Below are positions 24,741-32,292 of a DNA stretch of 64,000 nt, piece after piece. The first letter of the stretch is position 1; every line of letters begins with the position of its first letter. Source of the stretch: Nonomuraea dietziae. GTDB taxonomy: Bacteria; Actinomycetota; Actinomycetes; Streptosporangiales; Streptosporangiaceae. The stretch lies in the NCBI RefSeq assembly GCF_014195505.1, contig NZ_JACIBV010000001.1:62001-126000 (forward strand), written 5' to 3'. The notes below the pieces were generated by a model, which was not told where the DNA came from, made no database searches, and saw nothing but the letters and a program-made list of their open reading frames with translations. The translations under genes were made by a program, and so were the position numbers.

Positions 24741-25435
24741 TCGGCGGGATCGGTGTGGGCGATGGGCCGCCAGCCGGCCGCGGTGAACTGGGGGGTGCCC
24801 GGAGCGGCCGCGGGTGGCGCGGCGACGGGCCTGGTGTCGGGGGTGTTGACCCAGTCCCCGCCGCGCAGGGTGGGGTGCCAGGTCATGAGCAGGTTCATGG
24901 CGTAGGGACTGGAGTACAGCGGGCCCGCGTCGCCCTTGGTCGCCGACACCTGGACGAGGACGGAGACGAGGATCTGGTCCTTGGCCCGCTCCTGCCAGCG
25001 GATGCCGATCGTGCTCGACCTCATGGCCGCGCCGGCGGGCAGGGAGCCCTCCTCGGGCAGGCCGAGCGTGCGCCGCCAGCCCTTGGTCGCGCTGACGGCG
25101 CCCTCACGGGCCGCCGCCCGCTGCTCGGGCGCCGCGTACAGCTCGGCGGCGGCCATCGCCTGGACGTCGTCGAGCGTCCACGCGGCCTCCAGAGTGGCGG
25201 CGGCGGCCGAGGCGGCGCCCAGCTCGGTGTGCGGGAAGCCGACGGGGAAGCCGGCCTCGCCGTGATGCCCCGCGGGCTGGGCGAGCGTGACGGGGCCGGC
25301 GTCCGAGCCTGGTCGCAGGATCCAGGCGGCGACGGCGACCGCGAGCACCGCGACCACCACGATCGCCACGCGGCGCAGGCGGTGGCGGCGCCGTACCGGG
25401 CCGAGGTCCCAGCGCAGGGCCGGGTCCTCCATCAC
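24737..25435 (-). CDS. Membrane-anchored protein of the MinD-like operon
   Basis: About 231 residues from GTG 25435 or the adjacent ATG 25432. A basic N terminus (RRRHRLRRV) precedes one transmembrane helix (about residues 19-37), and the rest is predicted outside. The exported part has 'AAATLEAAWTLDDVQAMAAAELYA' and ends in a beta-rich NTF2/TcpC-like segment (SVLVQVSATKGDAGPLYSSPYAMNLLMTWHPTLRGGDWV). I do not recognise the family firmly. Accessory membrane proteins of actinobacterial conjugation-like clusters have this design. It starts 9-12 bases after the MinD-like gene and overlaps the proline-rich gene by four bases. Confidence 0.65.
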   Translation of the reverse strand: MMEDPALRWDLGPVRRRHRLRRVAIVVVAVLAVAVAAWILRPGSDAGPVTLAQPAGHHGEAGFPVGFPHTELGAASAAAATLEAAWTLDDVQAMAAAELYAAPEQRAAAREGAVSATKGWRRTLGLPEEGSLPAGAAMRSSTIGIRWQERAKDQILVSVLVQVSATKGDAGPLYSSPYAMNLLMTWHPTLRGGDWVNTPDTRPVAAPPAAAPGTPQFTAAGWRPIAHTDPAE

Positions 25436-25443
25436 AGGCGACA

Positions 25444-26433
25444 CTAGTGACCCCGATCGGAGCGCAGGCTGAAGGCCTGCCCCGCCGCGGCGGCGAGGCG
25501 CAGGTACGCGCCCGCGGTGGTGGGCCGCAGCCGCAGCAGGTCCACCTCGGCGCCCTCCTTCAGGTGCGGGTCGTACGGCACGCGGATCACGGTCCTGCAC
25601 CTGGCGCTGAAGTGCTGCTCCAGCAGGTCCACGTCGACGTCGCAGCGCTCCTCGACGGCGTTCAGCACCACGATGGCGTTCTTCACCAGGTCGGCGTGGC
25701 CGTGCGCGGTGAGCCAGTCGAGCGTGGCGGCCGCCGAGTTGGCGCCGTCCACCGCGACCAGGCTGACCAGCACGATCTGGTCGGCCATGTCCAGCGTCGC
25801 GCCCATGGCGCCGTGCAGCAGCCCGGTGCCGCAGTCGGTGATGCAGATGGAGTAGTAGCGCTCGATCAGCCCTGCCACGGTGCGGTAGTCGTCGGCGGCG
25901 AACGCCTCGCTCACGGCGGGGTCGGTGTCGGAGGCGAGCACCTCCAGCCGCGCGGGCGACTGGGAGGTGAAGGCGCGGGCGTCGGCGTACCTGACGATGT
26001 GCTCGGCCTCGGCCAGCAGCGTGCGGATCGTCGCGGCGGTCTCGGACTTGACCTTCAGGCCCAGCGTCCCCCTGTCGGGGTTGGCGTCGATGGCGATGAC
26101 CCTGTCGCCCCTCAACGAGGCGAGCGTGTTGCCGAGCGCCGCCGTGGTGGTGGTCTTGCCCACGCCGCCCTTCAGGCTCATGACCGCGATCCTGTGATGG
26201 CCGCTGGCCACGGGCGTCTGCGCCTGGGCGATCAACTTGCGCCGCTCCACCTCGGCCGACGACTCGGGGGGCAGGTACCTGTGGCCCGACAGCTGCCAGA
26301 CCAGGCGCCGCCATCCGGAGGAGGGCTCGGGCCGCCTGTTGGTCAGCAGGCGCTCGGCGGTGAGCGGGATGGACTGGTCGAACTGCTCGGGCGAGGTCGC
26401 CGGCTTCTGCAGCCTGGAAGGGGTCTCCGTCAT
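25444..26433 (-). CDS. MinD/ParA-like ATPase, EspI/ESX-associated type
   Basis: 329 residues. The deviant Walker A KGGVGKTT (88-95), switch I 'IDANPDRGTLG', Walker B-like 'ICITDCGTGLLHGAMGATLD' and VPYDPHLKEGAEVDL near the end match the MinD-like proteins found in actinobacterial ESX loci and conjugation-like clusters. About 80 residues precede the P-loop, so it is not a chromosomal ParA; no ParB gene or parS-like site is nearby. In this operon it probably positions or powers a membrane assembly made of the flanking single-pass proteins. That role is inferred. Confidence 0.85.
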   Translation of the reverse strand: MTETPSRLQKPATSPEQFDQSIPLTAERLLTNRRPEPSSGWRRLVWQLSGHRYLPPESSAEVERRKLIAQAQTPVASGHHRIAVMSLKGGVGKTTTTAALGNTLASLRGDRVIAIDANPDRGTLGLKVKSETAATIRTLLAEAEHIVRYADARAFTSQSPARLEVLASDTDPAVSEAFAADDYRTVAGLIERYYSICITDCGTGLLHGAMGATLDMADQIVLVSLVAVDGANSAAATLDWLTAHGHADLVKNAIVVLNAVEERCDVDVDLLEQHFSARCRTVIRVPYDPHLKEGAEVDLLRLRPTTAGAYLRLAAAAGQAFSLRSDRGH

Positions 26434-26457
26434 GGCAAGGGGTCCTTTCGCAAGGGG

Positions 26458-27891
26458 TCAGCAGGTCTTCCATCGGATGCGGGTGGTGAGCGAGTCGGAG
26501 GGGCCCTGGACGGTCAGCACGACCTCCGTCGGTGACGGGTCTCCGCACCAGTGGCGAAAGCGCAGCGCCCGCACCCGGATGACGGCGGGGTCACCGTCGC
26601 CCGAGGTGCCCGTGGACGGGGTGACGGCCAGCCCCGGCGCGGTGATCCGCCAGCTCACCGGCTCGCCGGGGACGTTCAGCGTGATCGTGCCCCTGCCGAA
26701 GTCGTCCAGCGCGATCGAGGGGGGAAGCGTCAGCCGGCCCGCGAGGGCGTCGTCGCCCGCCGAGGGGGTGAACGTGGTCTCGGGGGGAGACTCCGGCGAG
26801 GGGCCGAGGACCTGCAGGCCGGTGATCATGCCTGCCGTACCGGCGACGAGCATGATGGCGACCTTGACGGCCGTACGGCGGGTGCGTGCGCCCGCAGCGG
26901 CCAGCGCCTCGGGCAGCCGGGACTTGGGCCTCGGCTCGGGCGGCGGCGAGACTGCCTCGGCCGGCTCCTCCCGCGCGGGCCGGCCGGGCGGCGGGCTGGT
27001 CGCCTGGTCGGTGGGGGAGAGGACCTCACGGGCCCACACCCTGGAGGCCAGCGCGTTGAACAGCGGGGTGTCCTGGCCGGGGGTCGGGATGGCGGGGGGT
27101 CGCACGTCGAGGTCCTGCCCGGCGGGCCGTCCTTCCGAGTCGGCGGGGGCGGCCTGGCGGGGGACCACGGGGGGAGCGGGGTCGGGCGCGGAGGGCAGCA
27201 GGCTCAGCACCTGCTCCCTGCGCGCGAGGCTCAGCGGGGCCACCGGCACCTGGTCGATCATCTGGGGAACGGTGTAGTGGATGTTGAAGGGCCGGTTGCA
27301 GGCCGAACACTCGATCATGTGCGTGAGCAGATCCGAGCGCGCGGAGGCGGACCCGTCGGGGAAGGCCGCCGCCGCCAGAGGGGGCAGCACCTCACAGGTG
27401 GGCCTGCCGCGCGAGAGCGCGTCGAGCCCGCTCACCAGCGTCTCGATGAGGTCCTGCGTCCTGGTGACCAGCCGGTGCGCCTCCGCCTCCTGCAGGCCCA
27501 GCGCGTACGACAGGTCGGCCAGGGTCAGCTCGTGACGGAACAGCAGCAGCAGCGCCTCCACGCCGAGCGGGTCGACCACCGCCCACGCCCGCTCCATGAG
27601 CTCGGCGTCGGGCAGGCCCGCCCCCGTCCCCGGGTGGTAGCCGTCGCGGCAGGCGGGATCGGCCAGGCAGACGCGGCGCAGCGCCGCGATCAGCAGGCCG
27701 CGCTCGGAGACGCTCTCCGGCACGGCCTGCCAGTTCGACGCGCCGAGCGCGGCGGCGACCGCGGCGGGCGCGGCGGCCTCGCCCAGCCGGTGGACGGCGT
27801 AGTCCATGAGGTGGCCGCCGTGCTCGCGCACCCATGCCGCCGCTCTGTCAGGTCCGAGGATGGCGCTTCCCATGTCGTGAAGGGAGCTCAT
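26458..27891 (-). CDS. Sigma4-like / zinc-finger / transmembrane fusion protein
   Basis: 477 residues. The N-terminal 170 residues are helical. A region near 108-150 (VEALLLLFRHELTLADLSYALGLQEAEAHRLV) resembles the HTH of sigma-factor region 4. A zinc-binding anti-sigma-like motif follows (LLTHMIECSACNRPF, with an upstream Cys), then a proline-rich linker, one transmembrane helix (about 348-370) and an extracellular Ig/BACON-like beta domain ending in RIRWKTC. It reads as a membrane-tethered regulator that combines sigma-like and anti-sigma-like parts in one chain. It overlaps the upstream gene by ATGA and precedes the MinD-like gene by 24 bases. Confidence 0.6.
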   Translation of the reverse strand: MSSLHDMGSAILGPDRAAAWVREHGGHLMDYAVHRLGEAAAPAAVAAALGASNWQAVPESVSERGLLIAALRRVCLADPACRDGYHPGTGAGLPDAELMERAWAVVDPLGVEALLLLFRHELTLADLSYALGLQEAEAHRLVTRTQDLIETLVSGLDALSRGRPTCEVLPPLAAAAFPDGSASARSDLLTHMIECSACNRPFNIHYTVPQMIDQVPVAPLSLARREQVLSLLPSAPDPAPPVVPRQAAPADSEGRPAGQDLDVRPPAIPTPGQDTPLFNALASRVWAREVLSPTDQATSPPPGRPAREEPAEAVSPPPEPRPKSRLPEALAAAGARTRRTAVKVAIMLVAGTAGMITGLQVLGPSPESPPETTFTPSAGDDALAGRLTLPPSIALDDFGRGTITLNVPGEPVSWRITAPGLAVTPSTGTSGDGDPAVIRVRALRFRHWCGDPSPTEVVLTVQGPSDSLTTRIRWKTC

Positions 27892-29669
27892 GGCCCCGGG
27901 TCCGGCTCGACGACGCCCGGCGAGCTCTCCGTCGAAGGGGCGCTACCCCTGGTGGGATCGACCACCACGAGCTGTAGGTTCCGGTCGGGCAGACCGGTGA
28001 ACTTGGTCCAGTTGCTCACCTCGCCGTCGGCCGGGTCGGCGTACAGCCACCGGATGAACGCGGGCCACATGCAGGAGTCGCGTGGCAGGTTGGCGGGCGA
28101 GGCGGCCGAGACGCCCATCGCCTGGAGCTGCTGCTTGCTGTAGTCGCGGCACTCGGGGGTGCCCGGTGGGGCGATGGTGAGGTCCCATTCGCCGTTGGCG
28201 TCGGTGTAGGTCCTGGTGCCGTCGAGGCCGAGCGCCTCTTCGGCGCGCCGCATCAGCTCGGGGTCCTGGAAGATCGGCAGGCTCTCGCCCTCGGCGGTGG
28301 CCGGGCGCAGGGTGGTGCCTTGGGGGGCGCGCGGCCCCGAGGTGGCGGCGGCCGTGCCCCGCGGCTGGGTGGGCCTGCCGGTGGCGGCGGGCCGCAGCGA
28401 GGTCGGCATGGACGGCTGTGAGGGCGTGGCCCTGGGCTTGACGCTGACCCTGGTGCTGGCCCTCGCCGAGGGCTGCGTCGACCTGGCGGGCGGAGGGCTC
28501 TTCAGGGTCGGCGGGGCGGGCCTGGCCGTGGGCAGCGCGGTCTGCGCGGGGTCCTCGCAGCCGGGGGCGATCCCTTCGCGGACGGCCGGCCGCAGCGCGC
28601 TGCCGTCGGGCCCCGTCAGCAGGCACTGGCGGTCGTCGGGGGGCCGGAGAGTGGGGGTGCCGCCAGGAGGACGAGCCGTGGGGGCCTGGTCAGGCGGCCT
28701 GACCGTCGGCCTCTGGCCGGGCTGGCTCTGACGCGGCTGGTCCGGAGGGTTCTGGCGGGGCAGGTCCGGCGGGTTCCTGCGCGGCTGGTCCGGAGGATTC
28801 TGACGCGGCTGATCGGGAGGGCTCTGGCTGGGCCGGCGCGGCGGGCTCTGGCTGGGAGGGCGCTGGACCGGTGAGCTCGCGGTGGGCGGGCTCCCCGTCG
28901 CTCTGGCCCGGTCCTGGCCGCTCTGGCCCGACCGGCTCTCGTCGGCGGGACGGGGGCGCACCGGTTGGAGCGGAGGACGGCTGGGGACGGGCTCGACGGC
29001 CCGCAGCGTGCCCTTGGGGAAGGAGGTGGCGGGAGCGTCGGCCAGCTTCGGCGTGCCGGTCTCGATCGTGTCGTCGTCCCTGCCGGTCTCGGGCTTGCGT
29101 TCCCTGTCGGGCTCGCTCCTCCTCGTCGAGGCGGGGGTGTCCTGCGCGGGAGGGCGAGGAGCGGGCTGTCGCGGCTCGTTCATCCGCGTGGGCTGCGGCG
29201 CCTCGCTCCTCCTGGGCGCGGGGTCGGGCCGCTCCGACTTCTTCGGTTCCTGCGGCCGCTCCGACGGGGTGGACCGGTCCGCGGGGTTGCCGGGTCTCAG
29301 CAGGGGCGGCGAGGTCGTCGTCCCGTTGCCCAGCAGGGGGATGGACGCGCACGCCTCACCCGTGGCCTGGACCGCCAGCCAGTCGACCGTGGCCGCCAGG
29401 CACACCGGAGGGCCCGCCGCGCCGCCCGACAGGGTGCTGCCGCCGTCCGCGCCGGTGAGGGAGCGGGCGGTGAGCCCTCCCGAGGCCGACGTGGCGGACT
29501 GCCCGTCCAGCTGGTAGGTCCCCGCCGCCAGGCGCAGGACCTCGGTCCTGGGCTCGGAGGCGCGGTCGTGGAGTACGCTGCCCAGCCCCGCCCCGGCGCC
29601 GAACACGCCGATCGTGAGTGCTGTGGTGACGACCGTTGACCTGGAAGGTCTGCGTGGGGATGTCGCCAT
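27888..29669 (-). CDS. Proline-rich exported protein with conserved C-terminal domain
   Basis: 593 residues; GAGGAG precedes ATG 29669. An N-terminal membrane or signal segment (VVTTALTIGVFGAGAGLG) is followed by a beta-rich part with paired cysteines (about 85-112). Then comes a long Pro/Arg/Gln/Ser-rich stalk with PPDQPRQN octapeptide repeats, and a folded C-terminal domain (about 465-585) with 'PECRDYSKQQLQAMG' and 'LPRDSCMWPAFIRWLY'. I do not recognise this domain. Its Cys pair suggests an extracellular fold. It follows the first operon gene by 24 bases and overlaps the sigma4-like gene by four. Confidence 0.7.
   Translation of the reverse strand: MATSPRRPSRSTVVTTALTIGVFGAGAGLGSVLHDRASEPRTEVLRLAAGTYQLDGQSATSASGGLTARSLTGADGGSTLSGGAAGPPVCLAATVDWLAVQATGEACASIPLLGNGTTTSPPLLRPGNPADRSTPSERPQEPKKSERPDPAPRRSEAPQPTRMNEPRQPAPRPPAQDTPASTRRSEPDRERKPETGRDDDTIETGTPKLADAPATSFPKGTLRAVEPVPSRPPLQPVRPRPADESRSGQSGQDRARATGSPPTASSPVQRPPSQSPPRRPSQSPPDQPRQNPPDQPRRNPPDLPRQNPPDQPRQSQPGQRPTVRPPDQAPTARPPGGTPTLRPPDDRQCLLTGPDGSALRPAVREGIAPGCEDPAQTALPTARPAPPTLKSPPPARSTQPSARASTRVSVKPRATPSQPSMPTSLRPAATGRPTQPRGTAAATSGPRAPQGTTLRPATAEGESLPIFQDPELMRRAEEALGLDGTRTYTDANGEWDLTIAPPGTPECRDYSKQQLQAMGVSAASPANLPRDSCMWPAFIRWLYADPADGEVSNWTKFTGLPDRNLQLVVVDPTRGSAPSTESSPGVVEPDPGP
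28728..28847 (-). repeat. Five 24-bp tandem repeats
   Basis: Five consecutive 24-base units beginning CTG-ACG-CGG-CTG (plus-strand reading) encode the PPDQPRQN-like octapeptide on the minus strand. Units differ at several positions, so this is an older array than the 12-base one at 23752. Confidence 0.75.
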
Positions 29670-29693
29670 GGTGCTCCTCTTGTCTTCGGTTCG

Positions 29694-30941
29694 TCAGGTG
29701 CCGTGGCTCTCCAGTACGTCTGTCCAGTCGCCCATGACCCTGATGGGCTCGGCCGAGCCGATCGGCGGGACGTGTGCCAGGTACATCCGCCCGTAGGTGG
29801 CGCTCGCCGTACGGGCGAACGAGCGGTTGCCGGTGCGGACGGCGGCCGGGCCCTTCAGCGTCACCGTGGTGCCAGGCCGCTCGGCCGTGCGCACCTCGGT
29901 GGAGCGGGCGGAGTACCAGACCAGCGCGCCACCGTCGGTGGTCCTCAGCGCCCTCACCTGGCCGGTCAGCCGGTAGGACAGCTCCAGCTTCCAGCCGGCC
30001 TCACGCAGCTGGGCGCGCTCGCGCTGCCAGAGCTTCACCGCGGTCGACGTCCACGGCCCTTCGGCGAACCGCCCGTCCTCGGTGGCTCGTTCCAGGCTCC
30101 TCAGGTGCGCCAGCGCGATCTGTTTGGGCGTGCCGCGCAGGCCGGAGGTGAACTCGTCCAGGCTCGTGGCGTAGCCCTCGGGGTCGACGGCGATGGCCGG
30201 CAGGTCAGGCGCGGGGTCGCGGGTGTCGGCGGTCGAGACCGCGAGCCGCCATCCCTTGCCGGTCCTCACCATCAGGTCGGTCACGCGCGCGACGCCCGGC
30301 TCGTGCATGGCGGCCACGAACCATTCGCCCGCCTCCGCCGTACGGCGCGGCACCCACACCTTGGTGCCCGGCCAGATCCCCGCGGGGACCTCGCTCTTCC
30401 GCAGCCTGGCGGTCTCGAAGCTCGCCTTGGTCATCTCCAGCGCGAGCCCCTGTTCGAGCGCGTCGACGGCCTTGTGGTCCAGCTTGAGCTGGGCCGCCGA
30501 CAGCTCGTGCTGGAAGCGGTCGTGCACCCGCTTGGCCTCGGCGGCCGTGACCGCCGGCTTCGCCCCGTCCCCTCGCGACGGAGCGGCCGACGTGGCCGGG
30601 TCGACCGGCTGACCGGTCGACCCGGCCCGTGCCGATCCTCGATCGGGATCCGCCGCCGACGCGGTGGCCATGGGAACGGCCACCCCCGGTGAAGGCTCCC
30701 TCGAAGATCGAATCGCGCCGAGCCCGATCCCCACCGCGGCCAGCACGACGAATACGGTCCCCGCACCGATGATCAGCCGCCACGGGCCGGACGACAGCCG
30801 CTCGGGCTCCCACTCGGACTCCGGCGGCTGAGGCTGCGATCTGTGCCTGGCCATCGGGGGTGTGGGCGCGGTCATGGCTGTGTCATCGGAGTGGCCGGGC
30901 GGCCAGACCTGCCTATCGGGCAGGTCCGATGGATCATGGGA
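29694..30941 (-). CDS. Single-pass membrane protein, first gene of the MinD-like operon
   Basis: 415 residues from GTG 30941, chosen because a near-consensus promoter ends about 5 bases before it; ATG 30875 is an alternative. The short cytoplasmic N terminus is proline-rich, with one transmembrane helix (about residues 54-78). The external part has a coiled helical segment (VHDRFQHELSAAQLKLDHKAVDALEQ) and a repeated alpha-beta cystatin/NTF2-like region (TKVWVPRRTAEAGEWFVAAM, 'YSARSTEVRTAERPGTTVTL'). I know no family for it. It is the head of seven coupled genes. Confidence 0.65.
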   Translation of the reverse strand, partial: SHDPSDLPDRQVWPPGHSDDTAMTAPTPPMARHRSQPQPPESEWEPERLSSGPWRLIIGAGTVFVVLAAVGIGLGAIRSSREPSPGVAVPMATASAADPDRGSARAGSTGQPVDPATSAAPSRGDGAKPAVTAAEAKRVHDRFQHELSAAQLKLDHKAVDALEQGLALEMTKASFETARLRKSEVPAGIWPGTKVWVPRRTAEAGEWFVAAMHEPGVARVTDLMVRTGKGWRLAVSTADTRDPAPDLPAIAVDPEGYATSLDEFTSGLRGTPKQIALAHLRSLERATEDGRFAEGPWTSTAVKLWQRERAQLREAGWKLELSYRLTGQVRALRTTDGGALVWYSARSTEVRTAERPGTTVTLKGPAAVRTGNRSFARTASATYGRMYLAHVPPIGSAEPIRVMGDWTDVLESHGT

Positions 30942-30952
30942 CACAAACCCCG

Positions 30953-30980
30953 ATATTAGACTTACTGCACGTCCTTTCAA
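30953..30980 (-). promoter_or_regulatory. Sigma70-type promoter of the seven-gene operon
   Basis: On the minus strand TTGAAA (30980-30975), a 16-base spacer and TAATAT (30958-30953) form a housekeeping-type promoter in an unusually AT-rich patch. The predicted start point near 30946 leaves a leader of only about five bases before GTG 30941, so the message may be leaderless. Confidence 0.6.
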
Positions 30981-31269
30981 GGGTCATAAATGTAGTAATC
31001 GAACTTTCCGGATCGCATTAGAACTATATTTCGCAATATCTATAGAGAAGTACGAAAAAGTATAATTCGCGGCCTTGACTGGATCCTGACTACGGGTTAT
31101 GGCCTGCGGGCCCGGTGGGTCCAGCTTCGGACATGCGATTGACCCGACAACGGCTGACCGGAATTCCGTCCGGCAGCCCTCCCCTCGGCGGCAGGGGGAG
31201 TGGCGCATATCGGTCCTCGCCTGAAAGTCGGCGCGCCGTGGAAAGGGTTATCGGTGCATTGTCGGCTCG
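30981..31269. other. AT-rich intergenic region
   Basis: 30960-31075 is markedly AT-rich for this genome (runs such as ATATTTCGCAATATCTATAG) and holds no credible gene. The remainder up to the end of the WYL gene is ordinary GC-rich non-coding sequence. The AT patch may be an upstream activating region or binding site for a nucleoid protein, or the edge of acquired DNA. Confidence 0.4.
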
Positions 31270-32229
31270 CTATGTCGGCCGCACGGCACGCAGGCACCGC
31301 GCGGCCTGGGCGCGGAGAGCCTCGGCGAGCTCGGGCGGTCCGCTGACGAGGGTGAAGTCGGCGTCCACCGAGGTGATCATCCACACCAGCGCGGAAGGGG
31401 TGTCGGCGCCGACATGGAACAGGCAGTTGTGCTCGTCGACCGCCTCGACCACGCCCATGCCGGGCCAGATCCTGTCGGCGACCGCCTCGGCGGACTCGTG
31501 CAGGGTCACGGTCGCCTGGCACGGCCACGTCCGCGACGACAGCTGGTGCGACAGGTAGGTCGCGACGTCGCCGTCGGGCGGCTGCCTCGGCGCGAACCGC
31601 GGGCCGTACGGGGTGCGGGGGGTCAGCCTGTCCACCCTGAAGGTGCGCCAGTCGTCGCGGTCGGTGTCCCAGGCGACCAGGTACCAGTGCCGGCCGAAGC
31701 TGACGAGGCTGTGCGGCTCCACCGAGCGGGTGGTGACGCCGCCGCGAGGGCTGGCGTAGTCGAAGCGCAGTCCTTCGTGGCGGCGGCAGGCGTCGGCGAT
31801 CGTCATCAGAGTGTCGGGGCTCACCGCCGGCCCTGTGGCGCCGACCCTGACGGTCGCCGTGTGCAGCGTGTTGACCCGGTGCCGCAGCCGCGAGGGCAGC
31901 ACCTGCTCGAGCTTGGTCAGCGCCCGCAGGGAGGTCTCCTCGATCCCGGCCACCGAGCCGCCCGCCGCCGAGCGCAGGCCGACCGCCACGGCGACGGCCT
32001 CCTCGTCGTCCAGCAGCAGGGGCGGCAGCGCCGCGCCCGCCCCGAGCCGGTAGCCGGCGCTCCCCTGGGTGGCGTGCACCGGGTAGCCGAGCTCGCGCAG
32101 CCGCTCCACGTCGCGGCGGACCGTGCGTGAGGTGACTCCGAGCCGCTCCGCGAGCTCGCCGCCCGACCAGTCGCGATGGGTCTGCAGCAGCGACAGCAGC
32201 CTGAGCAGGCGTGCGGAGGTCTCGAGCAT
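31270..32229 (-). CDS. WYL-domain HTH regulator (YafY type)
   Basis: 319 residues. An N-terminal HTH_11 (RLLRLLSLLQTHRDWSGGELAERLGVTSRTVRRDVERL) is followed by a WYL domain (about 135-215) with 'RFDYASPRGGVTTRSVEPHSLVSFGRHWYLVAWD', and by a WCX C-terminal region. WYL proteins bind nucleic acid or nucleotide ligands and often control stress genes. The gene is divergent from the epoxide hydrolase, and two interleaved palindromes lie between them. Confidence 0.93.
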   Translation of the reverse strand: MLETSARLLRLLSLLQTHRDWSGGELAERLGVTSRTVRRDVERLRELGYPVHATQGSAGYRLGAGAALPPLLLDDEEAVAVAVGLRSAAGGSVAGIEETSLRALTKLEQVLPSRLRHRVNTLHTATVRVGATGPAVSPDTLMTIADACRRHEGLRFDYASPRGGVTTRSVEPHSLVSFGRHWYLVAWDTDRDDWRTFRVDRLTPRTPYGPRFAPRQPPDGDVATYLSHQLSSRTWPCQATVTLHESAEAVADRIWPGMGVVEAVDEHNCLFHVGADTPSALVWMITSVDADFTLVSGPPELAEALRAQAARCLRAVRPT

Positions 32230-32248
32230 GTCCGCCAGTCTGCCGGAC

Positions 32249-32281
32249 GCTTAGGACCGAATCTTTCCTAAGCGGGTCCTA
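32249..32281. promoter_or_regulatory. Interleaved palindromes between WYL and epoxide hydrolase
   Basis: GCTTAGG (32249-32255) pairs with CCTAAGC (32267-32273), and TAGGACC (32252-32258) pairs with GGTCCTA (32275-32281). The repeats lie 11 bases before the hydrolase ATG and are the probable WYL-protein operator. Confidence 0.55.
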
Positions 32282-32292
32282 GCGTCGTCGGT

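Noticed and set aside
23563-24786. Plus-strand frames antisense to the proline-rich gene, rich in Gly/Ala/Val
   Set aside because: They are the complement of the repeat-rich stalk gene. The operon overlaps, ribosome sites and signal peptide support the minus strand.
25444-26433. MinD-like gene considered as a plasmid or chromosome ParA
   Set aside because: No ParB gene or parS sites nearby, a long N-terminal extension and ESX-type motifs argue against it.
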